A stretch of DNA of 64,000 nucleotides from UBA1672 sp050633285 (GTDB taxonomy: Bacteria; Pseudomonadota; Alphaproteobacteria; Micavibrionales; Micavibrionaceae): positions 372,001-436,000 of the forward strand of contig JBOEGG010000001.1 of NCBI GenBank assembly GCA_050633285.1, in the 5' to 3' direction. The notes under the pieces were generated by a model. It did not search any database. It saw only the letters and a list, made by a program, of their open reading frames with translations, and was not told the origin of the DNA. This document shows, one piece after another, positions 8,914 to 17,880 of this stretch. Positions within the stretch are counted from its first letter, which is position 1. Each line of letters opens with the position of its first letter. The position numbers and the translations under genes are program-made.

Positions 8914-10176
8914 TTAACCCTTCAAACGATCTTTTATTTTATCAAAACTTTCCAATTGTCCTAACGGCCCTAATGCCGCAAGTGTTGGATCAGTGGCAAA
9001 GATTTTTTGGCTGACTTTTTCCACTGCATTTGTGTCTACGCTGTTTATGCTTTGAATAATTTCATCAGGTGTTCTGACCCGTCCACGTAATAACATCGCC
9101 TTTGCATTTTGATCGGCGCGGTTCATCATTGATTCGCGTGCCATTAAAGTAGAAGAGCGTAGCTGTGCTTTTGCGCGTTTTAACTCGTCTGCTGTAATCG
9201 TTGTGCCGATCTTTTGAATCTCTTCGCAAACAACAGGGATAAGCTCAGGCAGTTTATCGGGGCCTGTACCTGCGTAAATACCAAATTGTCCATCATCGGA
9301 ATATGCAGAATGAAATGCATAGACGGAATAAACAAGTCCACGCTTTTCACGAACTTCTTGAAACAGGCGTGATGACATACCTCCGCCAAGGATAGTCGCC
9401 AAAATACGACCTGCGTAATAATCTTCATCCAATCGAGATGGAGCCTTAAAGCCAAGGACAACATGGCTTTGCTCTAAATCTCTGGCTTCTCTGTATTCTC
9501 CGCCTTGATAATCCGCAGAAGGAATATTTTTTTCCTGATCCGTCGGCAGGTTACCGAATTTTTCTTCAACGCGTTTTACAAAAGCATCATGATCCAAATT
9601 ACCACATGCACAGATGACCATGTTTTTAGGCGTGTAAAGCTGTGTCACGAAATCCATAAGGGTTTTGCGTTTCATATCGCCAATGATTGCGTTCGTTCCC
9701 AATATCGGCGCGCCCAAAGCTTGTTTCGGGTAGGCTGCTTCGAAATAATGGTCAAACACAATATCATCCGGCGTATCATGGCACATGCCAATTTCTTGCA
9801 GGATAACACCACGCTCACGCTCTACCTCTTCATCAGGCATTGTGGAATTTTGAACAATGTCTGAAAGGACATCTAGCGCAAGTGGTAAATCATCTTTCAG
9901 CAAATGAATGTGATAGCTTGTAAGCTCACGACTGGTATAGGCATTCATATGCCCACCGACATTTTCGATCACTTCGGCAATCTCAAGCGCATCACGGGCT
10001 TGTGTGCCCTTAAACAACATATGTTCAACCATATGTGCCGTACCGTTAAATTGTAAATCTTCATTACGCGTACCAACGCCGATCCATACACCGACAGCGA
10101 CACTTTCAACAGACGCAACGCTATCTGTTACCACACGTAAACCATTTGGGAGGGTTGTAATATTTAAAGAACTCAT
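8914..10176 (-). CDS. M16 family zinc metallopeptidase (processing-peptidase-like)
   Basis: The 420-residue protein is an M16B peptidase related to the mitochondrial processing peptidase beta subunit. The inverted zinc motif HMVEH is present at residues 48-52, with a downstream Glu-rich region (VERERGVILQEI) that supplies the third ligand. The C-terminal half shows the pattern GGGMSSRLFQEVREKRGLVYSVYA, which is typical of the substrate-chamber domain. It acts on peptides and has no signal peptide. In many alphaproteobacteria this gene follows thrC directly; here ada and an inverted secreted-protein gene lie between them. No clear ribosome site is seen at the ATG. Confidence 0.93.
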   Translation of the reverse strand: MSSLNITTLPNGLRVVTDSVASVESVAVGVWIGVGTRNEDLQFNGTAHMVEHMLFKGTQARDALEIAEVIENVGGHMNAYTSRELTSYHIHLLKDDLPLALDVLSDIVQNSTMPDEEVERERGVILQEIGMCHDTPDDIVFDHYFEAAYPKQALGAPILGTNAIIGDMKRKTLMDFVTQLYTPKNMVICACGNLDHDAFVKRVEEKFGNLPTDQEKNIPSADYQGGEYREARDLEQSHVVLGFKAPSRLDEDYYAGRILATILGGGMSSRLFQEVREKRGLVYSVYAFHSAYSDDGQFGIYAGTGPDKLPELIPVVCEEIQKIGTTITADELKRAKAQLRSSTLMARESMMNRADQNAKAMLLRGRVRTPDEIIQSINSVDTNAVEKVSQKIFATDPTLAALGPLGQLESFDKIKDRLKG

Positions 10177-10200
10177 AACAAAGGGATAAACATTATTGAT

Positions 10201-11253
10201 TTATGATGCAACGCAATTTTTACGCTCATGCGTAATAAGCCATTCTTTACGCGCTAACCCACCCGCATATCCGGTGAGAGAGCCATCACTTCCAATCACA
10301 CGGTGGCAGGGGATTATTAATGCAAGCTGGTTTGATCCGTTCGCACGGGCAACGGCGCGAAAAGCGGAGGGTTTATCAATTGCACGTGCTAAATCGGCAT
10401 AAGAGCATGTTTCCCCATATGGAATTTCACGCAAATGATCCCAGACATTTTGTTGGAAATCAGACCCTATATAGGCAACAGGCGTTTTAAAGGACGGCAA
10501 GGTGCCTTTGAAATACTGTGTTAGCTCTTCTTCAATTTGCTTTAGGATAGGTGTGGAGCCGGGAATAATCGCCGCCTTCATTTTTTTGCGCATGCGTTCA
10601 ATTTCAAGCTCTAAACCTCTGCGCATGGTGAACTCCAGAAGGTAAAGTGCTGTATCATCTGCAATCGCCACCATAGGGCCAAGCTTCGTGTCGATCCATA
10701 ATGCTTTCAGGATGATGTGGTCTTTTGCGCTGGGCGGTGCACCCATGATCCGTGAAAATGCATCACGAAAGCCACTATCTGATTCATAGCCTTGATCAAT
10801 TTGCGCATTTATCACAGATTTACCACTTCGAATATGTGAAAGTGCCAAACCCATGCGTCGTGCGCGCGCATATTCAACAAAGGTCATGCCATAACGTTTT
10901 TTGAAATGGCGCCGTACGGTTGATTGATCAACACCAATCGCCCGAAAGTCTGCATCCTTCCACCGTTTTTCGGGGGTATCCTCAACGGCTTTAATAAGGG
11001 TTTTAATAAGAGATGATGCCTCATCGGGCAATGCCATAGGGTGACATCGTTTACAAGAACGGTATCCCGCAAGCAAAGCATCCTGTGCAGTTGCAAAAAA
11101 TTCACAGTTTTCGAATTTTGGTTTCCTAGCCGGACAAGTGGGGCGACAAAATATCCCGGTTGTTTTAATACCGGCAAAGAACACACCCTCATATTCCGCG
11201 TCTTTACGGATAAGGGCATCATAATAATCCTGCTGTTTTTCTTTGTACAACAT
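10201..11253 (-). CDS. ada: Ada: methylphosphotriester/O6-methylguanine DNA methyltransferase and regulator
   Basis: This is a full-length Ada of 350 residues. The N-terminal zinc domain has Cys36, Cys40, Cys67 and Cys70, matching the four metal ligands of E. coli Ada; the first accepts methyl groups from phosphotriesters and turns the protein into an activator. An AraC-type helix-turn-helix follows (about residues 100-185). The C-terminal methyltransferase domain has IIPCHRVIG with acceptor Cys316. It repairs alkylated DNA and induces the adaptive response. A GGAGA ribosome site precedes the ATG. It lies 24 bases upstream of the M16 gene on the same strand. Confidence 0.95.
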   Translation of the reverse strand: MLYKEKQQDYYDALIRKDAEYEGVFFAGIKTTGIFCRPTCPARKPKFENCEFFATAQDALLAGYRSCKRCHPMALPDEASSLIKTLIKAVEDTPEKRWKDADFRAIGVDQSTVRRHFKKRYGMTFVEYARARRMGLALSHIRSGKSVINAQIDQGYESDSGFRDAFSRIMGAPPSAKDHIILKALWIDTKLGPMVAIADDTALYLLEFTMRRGLELEIERMRKKMKAAIIPGSTPILKQIEEELTQYFKGTLPSFKTPVAYIGSDFQQNVWDHLREIPYGETCSYADLARAIDKPSAFRAVARANGSNQLALIIPCHRVIGSDGSLTGYAGGLARKEWLITHERKNCVAS

Positions 11254-11416
11254 TAGGTGTCTCCATTATCTCACTAGCAGATAGTATAGACACACTCCGC
11301 AAAACATGCCGCCGAAAATCAGGCGTTGAATTATAAGGGGGTTAATAAATTTGCTTTATGATGAAGTACTATTATATAAGAGCCTAAAGTAAAAATATAT
11401 AAAACGAATATGTGAT

Positions 11417-12895
11417 ATGGGTAAATTTTCAAATATAGCGGGATCGTTGGTCGTAGCGTTTAGCTTGTCTGCGCATGGTGCAGAAACGCAGGAGCCGGAT
11501 GTATCTAAACAGCAGACATCAAAATATTCCGGTTTCATTACAACGATGAAATCTTTATGTCAGACACATGATCATATCCTGATTGGCGATACGAACCACT
11601 TTGCTCCTGAGATTAACGAACTTATGTCAGACAAAGATTTTTTGCAGACCATTAAGGATTGTAATCGTCCTTTAGTTCTGGAAAGGCCTGTTGAAGAGAA
11701 CGAAGGCTACAGACAGCTTGAACGATTTTTAACACCGGAAGCAGAACAAGAACTGGTCAGTGTGATCCAAGAAGAGTTGGGCATGCGGGCGGATGGACAA
11801 TGGTCATACGATGTACAGCAAACGTTGCAGGATTTCATCGCGGAAAAACAGCAGGAGCTTGGCTGGAAAGAAGACGAGCTCGGAATATTTTCGATTGCCT
11901 TTGCAAACGAACTGAGTCGTGTAGATCCGTCACAAAATAAACTGTTACTAGCAGCATCACACCTGAAGGAAACGTCATTTAAGCTTGATTATGTCACATT
12001 GAGTATGAAGTATGATGACATACAAAAAGGATATAGGGGCGCTGTAAAATTTGATCCTGCGGCTTTTGGAGGAGATGAGAATATGTATCGCAGGGTTCAG
12101 GCGGGCGAAGACCAAATATTCCATGCCGCTAAAATGGATTTGCCATTAGTCTACATCGATTCAAGAGCGCAGGATATGCGTGATGATCCTGAGTTATGGA
12201 ATTTTATTTTGACTTATACATCTCAGATACAGATTCAGACAAAAGACGAGATGATAACGCAGTCTATAAAAGATATGGCAGAATATAATCGAAGTCTGGA
12301 GAATAGAGCAGTATCCGCAAGGCTGAAAGAGTTTCTGGACAAAAGCCTGTCGACCAGTAATAGGGATATTATTGATAATCTGGAGCGCCTTTTACCCGGA
12401 CAGAAAACAGTTGTGATGTACGGATCCGGGCACATGATGGCGGCACAAGACATGAATGAGATGCTGGGCACAGAGAAAACAGCCGTCATATATTTAAAAC
12501 CGCGACCTGATACGATCTCCTCAATCTATAATCCTGCAATGCCGGAGGATAATAGTGATGTACCGGAATATCTATATGATATTGCCAGCGATACGATGAC
12601 AAAAATTGAGGAAGGTACGCCAAGCGAGCAGGCTTATAAAAGTTTGGTTGACTATGTTATAATGCCTGAGGAGTATCAACAGGCAACACAGGCACTATCA
12701 GAAGAGCTAAAGCCCTATGCACTACCATATACGGAGTTTGATGCCGATTTAGAAAACAACATCATGACAGATGAGTGGGCGTATAACGGGCTGCAATATA
12801 AAGATGGAAAAGTCATTAAAGGATCCGTCATAGAGCCGCGTGTAGAAAAATACGCGCCGGACGATTCAGTTACCGAAACTCTTGATCTAAACTAA
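11417..12895 (+). CDS. Secreted TraB/ChaN-like hypothetical protein
   Basis: The 492-residue protein starts with a short hydrophobic signal-like segment ending near SAHGAE. Two short motifs recall the TIKI/TraB/ChaN/EreA-like group: ILIGDTNHFAPEI near residue 50 in place of the usual G-E/T-x-H pattern, and VVMYGSGHMM near residue 330. The rest is charged and helical. If the resemblance is real it would be a periplasmic metal-dependent hydrolase or ligand-binding protein, but the match is weak and I cannot name a function. It is transcribed opposite to its neighbours ada and thrC, and so interrupts them. Confidence 0.5.
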   Translation: MGKFSNIAGSLVVAFSLSAHGAETQEPDVSKQQTSKYSGFITTMKSLCQTHDHILIGDTNHFAPEINELMSDKDFLQTIKDCNRPLVLERPVEENEGYRQLERFLTPEAEQELVSVIQEELGMRADGQWSYDVQQTLQDFIAEKQQELGWKEDELGIFSIAFANELSRVDPSQNKLLLAASHLKETSFKLDYVTLSMKYDDIQKGYRGAVKFDPAAFGGDENMYRRVQAGEDQIFHAAKMDLPLVYIDSRAQDMRDDPELWNFILTYTSQIQIQTKDEMITQSIKDMAEYNRSLENRAVSARLKEFLDKSLSTSNRDIIDNLERLLPGQKTVVMYGSGHMMAAQDMNEMLGTEKTAVIYLKPRPDTISSIYNPAMPEDNSDVPEYLYDIASDTMTKIEEGTPSEQAYKSLVDYVIMPEEYQQATQALSEELKPYALPYTEFDADLENNIMTDEWAYNGLQYKDGKVIKGSVIEPRVEKYAPDDSVTETLDLN

Positions 12896-12907
12896 TCTAT
12901 ATATGAT

Positions 12908-14326
12908 TTAAACACGCGTATGAGAGCGCACAAATGCTTGAACAATTTCTAAGTCATTGGGCTGCTCTGTCATAATTTCTGCGCGTTCAAAAAGGTCAGA
13001 TAGATGCGCCGGAAGCTCAGGGCGTACACCAATGGCCTTTTCAACTGCATCAGGGAATTTTGCCGGATGCGCAGTGGATAGTAAAACAACCGCACCGTCA
13101 GTTTCGCCAGAGATTTTCTTTGCGCCTGCCATACCAACGGCGGTATGCGGGTCAAGAATATACCCTGTTTGATCGTAACATTCCTTAACCAACGCCAATG
13201 TTTCATCATCATCGGCGCGTGCTGCCGTAAACTGTGTGCGTGCGTTTTCTAAATCATCGGTACTAACGGAAATATGCCCATCTTCCTTGAATGTGTCCAT
13301 AAGATCTGCAAGGCGTGCGCTATCGCGCCCACATAAATCAAATAAATAACGTTCAAAATTACTGGAAATTTGGATATCCATAGACGGGCTTAATGTTGCA
13401 TGCGCGCCATCAATTTTCATCTCACCTGTTTCAAAGAAACGTGTCAGAATATCATTTTTGTTGGTTGAAATCCCGAGGGTTTTAATAGGAAGACCCATAT
13501 TACGTGCGCAATATGCAGCGAAGACATTGCCAAAATTCCCCGTTGGCACAATAAAGGAGACATCCTTTTCCGGTGCACCTAATTTTAGGCTACAGGCAAA
13601 GTAATAAACGATCTGCGCCATAATGCGCGCCCAGTTAATAGAATTGACCGCAGAGAGGTTCACACCATTTCTAAACTCTTTATCATTAAACATGGCCTTA
13701 ACCATATTTTGACAATCATCAAATGTGCCTTCTAATGCAATATTGTGAACATTTGGGGCATTTACACTGGTCATTTGTTTGCGTTGAACATCGGAAACGC
13801 GCCCCTTTGGGTGCAGGATAAAGATATCGATATTATCGCATGTCTTACATCCTTCAATTGCCGCTGATCCTGTGTCACCGCTTGTTGCGCCTACAATTGT
13901 GACGCGTTCATTACGTTTTTTCAACACGTGGTCGAACAAACGACCAAGCAGTTGAAGGGCAACATCCTTAAACGCAATTGTCGGGCCGTGGAATTGCTCC
14001 ATAATATGGATATTACCACCTGCATAATTCGGCAAATGATGCAGTGGTACAACATCCGCATCACGGAAAACTTCAGGCCCGTATGTTTCATTGATAATCG
14101 CACGTAGATCCTCGCGTGAGATAGACCCCTCAACAAACGGGTACATCACAATTTCTGCAATTTCCGTATAGGATTTTCCACTGAGAGCGTTCAGGTCAAT
14201 TTGTGGCCAGCTTTCAGGCACATAAAGACCACCGTCAGGAGCAAGTCCGGCAAGTAAAACATCTTCAAAAGTCTGGGGGCCTTCAGGTGAGTGAGAGCCA
14301 CCGCGTGTAGAAATATAGCGTATCAT
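12908..14326 (-). CDS. thrC: Threonine synthase
   Basis: ThrC is a PLP enzyme that converts O-phosphohomoserine to threonine. The 472-residue length and the N-terminal pattern YISTRGG...FEDVLLAGLAPDGGLYVPE are typical of the long proteobacterial class. The PLP lysine lies in GPTIAFKDVALQLLGR, and the phosphate-binding loop appears in GATSGDTGSAAIEG. The N-terminal MIRYISTRGG matches the family start although no ribosome site is clear. The gene ends 12 bases from the convergent secreted-protein gene. Confidence 0.96.
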   Translation of the reverse strand: MIRYISTRGGSHSPEGPQTFEDVLLAGLAPDGGLYVPESWPQIDLNALSGKSYTEIAEIVMYPFVEGSISREDLRAIINETYGPEVFRDADVVPLHHLPNYAGGNIHIMEQFHGPTIAFKDVALQLLGRLFDHVLKKRNERVTIVGATSGDTGSAAIEGCKTCDNIDIFILHPKGRVSDVQRKQMTSVNAPNVHNIALEGTFDDCQNMVKAMFNDKEFRNGVNLSAVNSINWARIMAQIVYYFACSLKLGAPEKDVSFIVPTGNFGNVFAAYCARNMGLPIKTLGISTNKNDILTRFFETGEMKIDGAHATLSPSMDIQISSNFERYLFDLCGRDSARLADLMDTFKEDGHISVSTDDLENARTQFTAARADDDETLALVKECYDQTGYILDPHTAVGMAGAKKISGETDGAVVLLSTAHPAKFPDAVEKAIGVRPELPAHLSDLFERAEIMTEQPNDLEIVQAFVRSHTRV

Positions 14327-14531
14327 AAGGCTAGTCTTATGAAGTTTCCGAGCTTAAGTCAACATTGTATTCTTATGTAGCTTTGGATGATAGGTAATAG
14401 AATAACACATGCCTCAGATGGGAGGCGGGCGTTATTTAGCAAAGCGCTAAGAATGATACTTATTGCCATAATAATTCTTTTAGGGTGGGATTATATGGTG
14501 TAGTGTAACTATTATTAATCTAAAGGGTGAT

Positions 14532-15416
14532 ATGCGCGGTATTCTAAAAATCTTTGCTTTGGCTAGTTCAACGGTTCTCGCCGGTGAAGCGGAACAAAAA
14601 ATGCCTGTGTTACCGGATCTCCCTAATCATGCTTCTGGTGTTTTATGCACCGCGAATGATGGAATTGATCGAACGAATAAAGACTTTATGCGTGAAAAAG
14701 TTGAAGCGATTATTGAGACCGGAAAGATATACGAAGATGGTTGGGTCTTAACGTCTCGTGCATATGGAATATATGGGGTGGCAGGCCATAATAATCTTGA
14801 GATTTGGGGGCCTGATGGAAAATTTGCTGCTCTTGAAACACAACAGATCAGAAGAGATACAGGCGAAGTTGCGGGGTATGTCCCAACAGGGGGTTACGCC
14901 GCACCGGTGATTGATGACTGTGTTCTGGGGGATACTGTTGCAATTGAAGAAAACCTGAAAGGTGAAACAATTATTTTTTCAGGGCAAGGCACAGAGGCGT
15001 TATTAAAGTTCGCGAGAGCGGCTGAGCAGGCCGTTCGAAATGTTCATCATGATTATGATTACCGTTTAACACCGGATGCGGGTGAAGGAGAGGCTAACTC
15101 GAATAGCTTTGCTCGTTCTTTTGCAAAGGCTCTGGGGCATGATATCTATCCATCTGTTAATGAATATGCTGATTTTATTCTGGGGAATCCCGGAATAGAT
15201 GTCGATTTACTGGGAAGTGAACCTCTGCCAAGTTTTTATGATAAGATTGAGAGCTCTACAGATATCATTCATAAGCCAAACATGTATGAGAACTTCCTGT
15301 CTGACTTGAAAGAATTACATCCGGTAACGCAACAGGAAAGAGCATTAGGGAATTCTCTATCACTGGATGTTCTGAATGTCTCGGAAAATGACGGTCTGCT
15401 TATACCAAGTCAATAA
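14532..15416 (+). CDS. Hypothetical protein, 294 residues, possibly secreted
   Basis: Function is unknown. The first 18 residues form a weak signal sequence (MRGILKIFALASSTVLAG). Two Cys (about residues 39 and 137) could form a disulfide if exported. The first half has a Gly-rich beta region (SRAYGIYGVAGHNN) and the second half is acidic and helical. The good ribosome site AAAGGGTGAT directly before the ATG supports the start. It overlaps the 3' end of pdxT by 17 bases on opposite strands. Confidence 0.55.
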   Translation: MRGILKIFALASSTVLAGEAEQKMPVLPDLPNHASGVLCTANDGIDRTNKDFMREKVEAIIETGKIYEDGWVLTSRAYGIYGVAGHNNLEIWGPDGKFAALETQQIRRDTGEVAGYVPTGGYAAPVIDDCVLGDTVAIEENLKGETIIFSGQGTEALLKFARAAEQAVRNVHHDYDYRLTPDAGEGEANSNSFARSFAKALGHDIYPSVNEYADFILGNPGIDVDLLGSEPLPSFYDKIESSTDIIHKPNMYENFLSDLKELHPVTQQERALGNSLSLDVLNVSENDGLLIPSQ

Positions 15417-15960
15417 ACAGCTTATGCATTGGTGAAGGATGCTGCAACGTTAGTTCGGGGTGGAAGCTACTGGCAACCATATTTCCCTTTTTTAACCAAA
15501 CGGGTGCACCTTCATGCTCGGCCAGAATCTCGACAGTGTCATCAACCTCTGTGAAGACAGGGGCGCGGATAAAAGATACCTCAAACCCGTCAATTATAGC
15601 ATGGTGACTATTTAACTGACGACCATAGCCATTTCTCTCAACTGTCATAGGTAATACGCCAAATGATTTTTGCGTTGGATTGGTCACATGCTGTGCCATT
15701 AAAATAGAGCCCGCACAAATACCCCAAACAGGTTTACGAGAAAATTGTTCAACCAGAGCATCCCATAGACCAAATCGGTTAATGAGTTTGAGCATTGTTG
15801 TGCTTTCACCACCTGGAAGGATAAACGCATCCACAACTTCAAACTCTGCTGCGGTTTTAACAGGCATGAACTCTGCACCGCACGCTTCGACATGTGGCTT
15901 GTGTAAATCAACAGCGCCCTGTAGGGCAAGAACACCAATTTTTTTCTTTATCTTAGACAT
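15400..15960 (-). CDS. pdxT: Pyridoxal 5'-phosphate synthase glutaminase subunit PdxT
   Basis: PdxT hydrolyses glutamine and feeds ammonia to PdxS in the DXP-independent route to vitamin B6. The 186-residue protein has the class I amidotransferase triad: Cys82 in GICAGS, and His167 and Glu169 in SFHPEL. It also shows IGVLALQGAV and LPGGESTTM, which distinguish PdxT from other glutaminases. Its partner pdxS lies about 2 kb away, with two unrelated genes in between. This pathway is less common in alphaproteobacteria than the PdxA/PdxJ route. Confidence 0.94.
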   Translation of the reverse strand: MSKIKKKIGVLALQGAVDLHKPHVEACGAEFMPVKTAAEFEVVDAFILPGGESTTMLKLINRFGLWDALVEQFSRKPVWGICAGSILMAQHVTNPTQKSFGVLPMTVERNGYGRQLNSHHAIIDGFEVSFIRAPVFTEVDDTVEILAEHEGAPVWLKKGNMVASSFHPELTLQHPSPMHKLFIDLV

Positions 15961-16087
15961 AGGCTTAACTACTGATTTTCACCCAAAGAGTCAATCCTTG
16001 AATGCGTTATGACGTTAAGATTGTTAAAATATATTTCTCTAATAAACAGCGGAAACAAAGGGGTGTGGGCGAGTAGCCAATGTCATT

Positions 16088-16102
16088 TTAAGAAAGTCTT
16101 AA
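16088..16102 (+). promoter_or_regulatory. Candidate CtrA binding site
   Basis: The sequence TTAA-N7-TTAA matches the full CtrA consensus of alphaproteobacteria in its two half-sites and spacing. It lies about 100 bases upstream of the acyltransferase gene, with an AT-rich -10-like TAATAAT about 17 bases further on. That spacing is the normal one for a CtrA-activated promoter where the site overlaps the -35 region. Confidence 0.45.
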
Positions 16103-16202
16103 TATATTAGCATTTACCATAATAATACGCACTATGCGTTCATTACACATTCCGAAAATTCTTGAGCGCACAATCAAAAAATAAAAATAAGGAAATAAAA
16201 AA

Positions 16203-17012
16203 ATGGCATATTTGCACATTACACAAGCGTGGGATCTTTCTGTCCACTCTAATATTTTTTCTGATAATAACGGGGCACTTGATCTGTTCGAGCAGAGCTT
16301 TAACGTTGTGCCGGTTATGAAACCCGAAGATATGGAGGATGTTTATAAACTTCGTTATCAGGTCTATTGCATTGAACGAAACTTTGAAGATCCCGCACAT
16401 TTTAAAGCGCAACAAGAAATTGATCCCTTTGATAAACGCTCTGTTTATACATTGCTACAGGATAAGAAAAGCGGAGAATATATAGGAACAGCACGTCTGG
16501 TATTAGCGGATCGTAATAATATTCACACACCGGGTTATAAACATTTCCCCGTTCAGACAATGGCATCAGAGGATTTTTTAAGCGATGACTACTTTGATTT
16601 GGCAAAGACCGCAGAAATATCGCGTATATGTTTTTCACAATATAAAGCACAGAATTTAGGGCTGAATAGTGAGCAAAAGCGCTTAATTCTACCCGGATTG
16701 CTCCGCGGCATTTATTTGCTGCGTGATTTGCATGATATCGATAATTTTACGGCTCTGTTAGAGGATAGGCTTATCAAAAGAGCAGAACAGCTTGGTTTCT
16801 CTCCGCACGAGGTCGGATCGCCAGTGAGCCATAAAGGAACGCGTTATCCTGCGCATTATGATTGCTATCAAACGATGGAAAATATTAAACACCAGAATAA
16901 AACCATATGGGATATCGTAACCGCAAAGGGAAGATATTGCCCGAACGGTGTGCCGATGACTGTTGAAGATATGACGCCACAATGGGGGGTAAATGGCGAG
17001 GCTCATGCTTGA
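16203..17012 (+). CDS. Exosortase-system-associated, LuxI/GNAT-like acyltransferase
   Basis: The 269-residue protein resembles the PEP-CTERM/exosortase-associated acyltransferase family, a branch of the GNAT fold related to acyl-homoserine lactone synthases. The key pattern is VYKLRYQVYCIERNFED near residue 48, followed by GTARLVL, EISRICFS and a long C-terminal helix region ending with YPAHYDCYQTM. The natural product is unknown; such enzymes are thought to act on a lipid or small acyl acceptor linked to surface polysaccharide. No exosortase or PEP-CTERM gene lies in the window. A purine-rich leader (AAGGAAAT) precedes the ATG, and a CtrA-like site lies upstream. Confidence 0.72.
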   Translation: MAYLHITQAWDLSVHSNIFSDNNGALDLFEQSFNVVPVMKPEDMEDVYKLRYQVYCIERNFEDPAHFKAQQEIDPFDKRSVYTLLQDKKSGEYIGTARLVLADRNNIHTPGYKHFPVQTMASEDFLSDDYFDLAKTAEISRICFSQYKAQNLGLNSEQKRLILPGLLRGIYLLRDLHDIDNFTALLEDRLIKRAEQLGFSPHEVGSPVSHKGTRYPAHYDCYQTMENIKHQNKTIWDIVTAKGRYCPNGVPMTVEDMTPQWGVNGEAHA

Positions 17013-17023
17013 TTATCTATAAA

Positions 17024-17878
17024 TTACAGATCAAGCCCTTCACCCTCACGAATTTGTTCTAGTGTATCTTTTGCACCTTGATACGTAAAAGTCTCTGTTT
17101 CTAAAAACTGCGATTGTCCTTGATATGCTTTTTGCAACGCAGACATAGAATTATCCAGTTGTTTTTCAAGTGTATCAATCGCAGCTGGAATATCATTTGG
17201 TAACATGTAGGGCTGATCTGAATCTCGGTTTCGTAAATTCATTGCTAAATCAAAAATAGCAAAATGCGCTTGACCGAATTGATCGCGAAGCGTAGCTGCT
17301 TCTGTCGTTGGTTCAGCTTCTATTTGAGGGGTGGGGGAATCAAACTTACGTAAGATTGGTAATGCTTGGCCTTGTAAATCTTCATATTGCTCACGCCAAT
17401 GCGTGCAATAGAAGGGGGTTGTGATTAATGTTCTGTTCAAATCTTTGTGACGTTCTGTAAGCAGGCTTTCCGTATCTTTGATCTGACGAATGAATTGGGG
17501 GTTAGACATTTTGTCATCACGTCCCGGTTGATTGAGAAGGGTTTCAAGCACATCTGCCGTATTTTTAAACTCCTGCTCTTTCGCATGTAAAAGATCATGA
17601 GGCGCCCATCGTGCTTGAAGTTCATCATAACGTGTTTGACAGGTGGACACATCCATATTGACCCGTCCATAAGAGGCCTTCAACATCGTATATGTTGCCT
17701 CCAGAGCCATTGCATTTTTATCAAGTATGTCATGCTGCGCTTGCGTTAGAGATACACTTTCATGACGTATGGTGTCCGCTTCGTCCAACGCATGTTGAAA
17801 TCCTGCGCAGATACGATCAAAGGCCACATCTGCGGCCTTTGGAAATAAAATTGGGGTATTTTTAGGCGTACGAGCCAT
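17024..17878 (-). CDS. Helical hypothetical protein, 284 residues
   Basis: I do not recognise this protein. It lacks a signal peptide and membrane segments and is built of heptad-like helices (for example ALDEADTIRHESVSL, TLEKQLDNSMSALQKAY), so a coiled-coil or bundle is likely. The ATG at 17878 is two bases after the pdxS stop, which suggests co-transcription with pdxS; a TTG nine bases earlier would overlap pdxS. The C-terminal end is acidic. Whether it affects B6 synthesis is not known. Confidence 0.6.
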   Translation of the reverse strand: MARTPKNTPILFPKAADVAFDRICAGFQHALDEADTIRHESVSLTQAQHDILDKNAMALEATYTMLKASYGRVNMDVSTCQTRYDELQARWAPHDLLHAKEQEFKNTADVLETLLNQPGRDDKMSNPQFIRQIKDTESLLTERHKDLNRTLITTPFYCTHWREQYEDLQGQALPILRKFDSPTPQIEAEPTTEAATLRDQFGQAHFAIFDLAMNLRNRDSDQPYMLPNDIPAAIDTLEKQLDNSMSALQKAYQGQSQFLETETFTYQGAKDTLEQIREGEGLDL

Positions 17879-17880
17879 TT

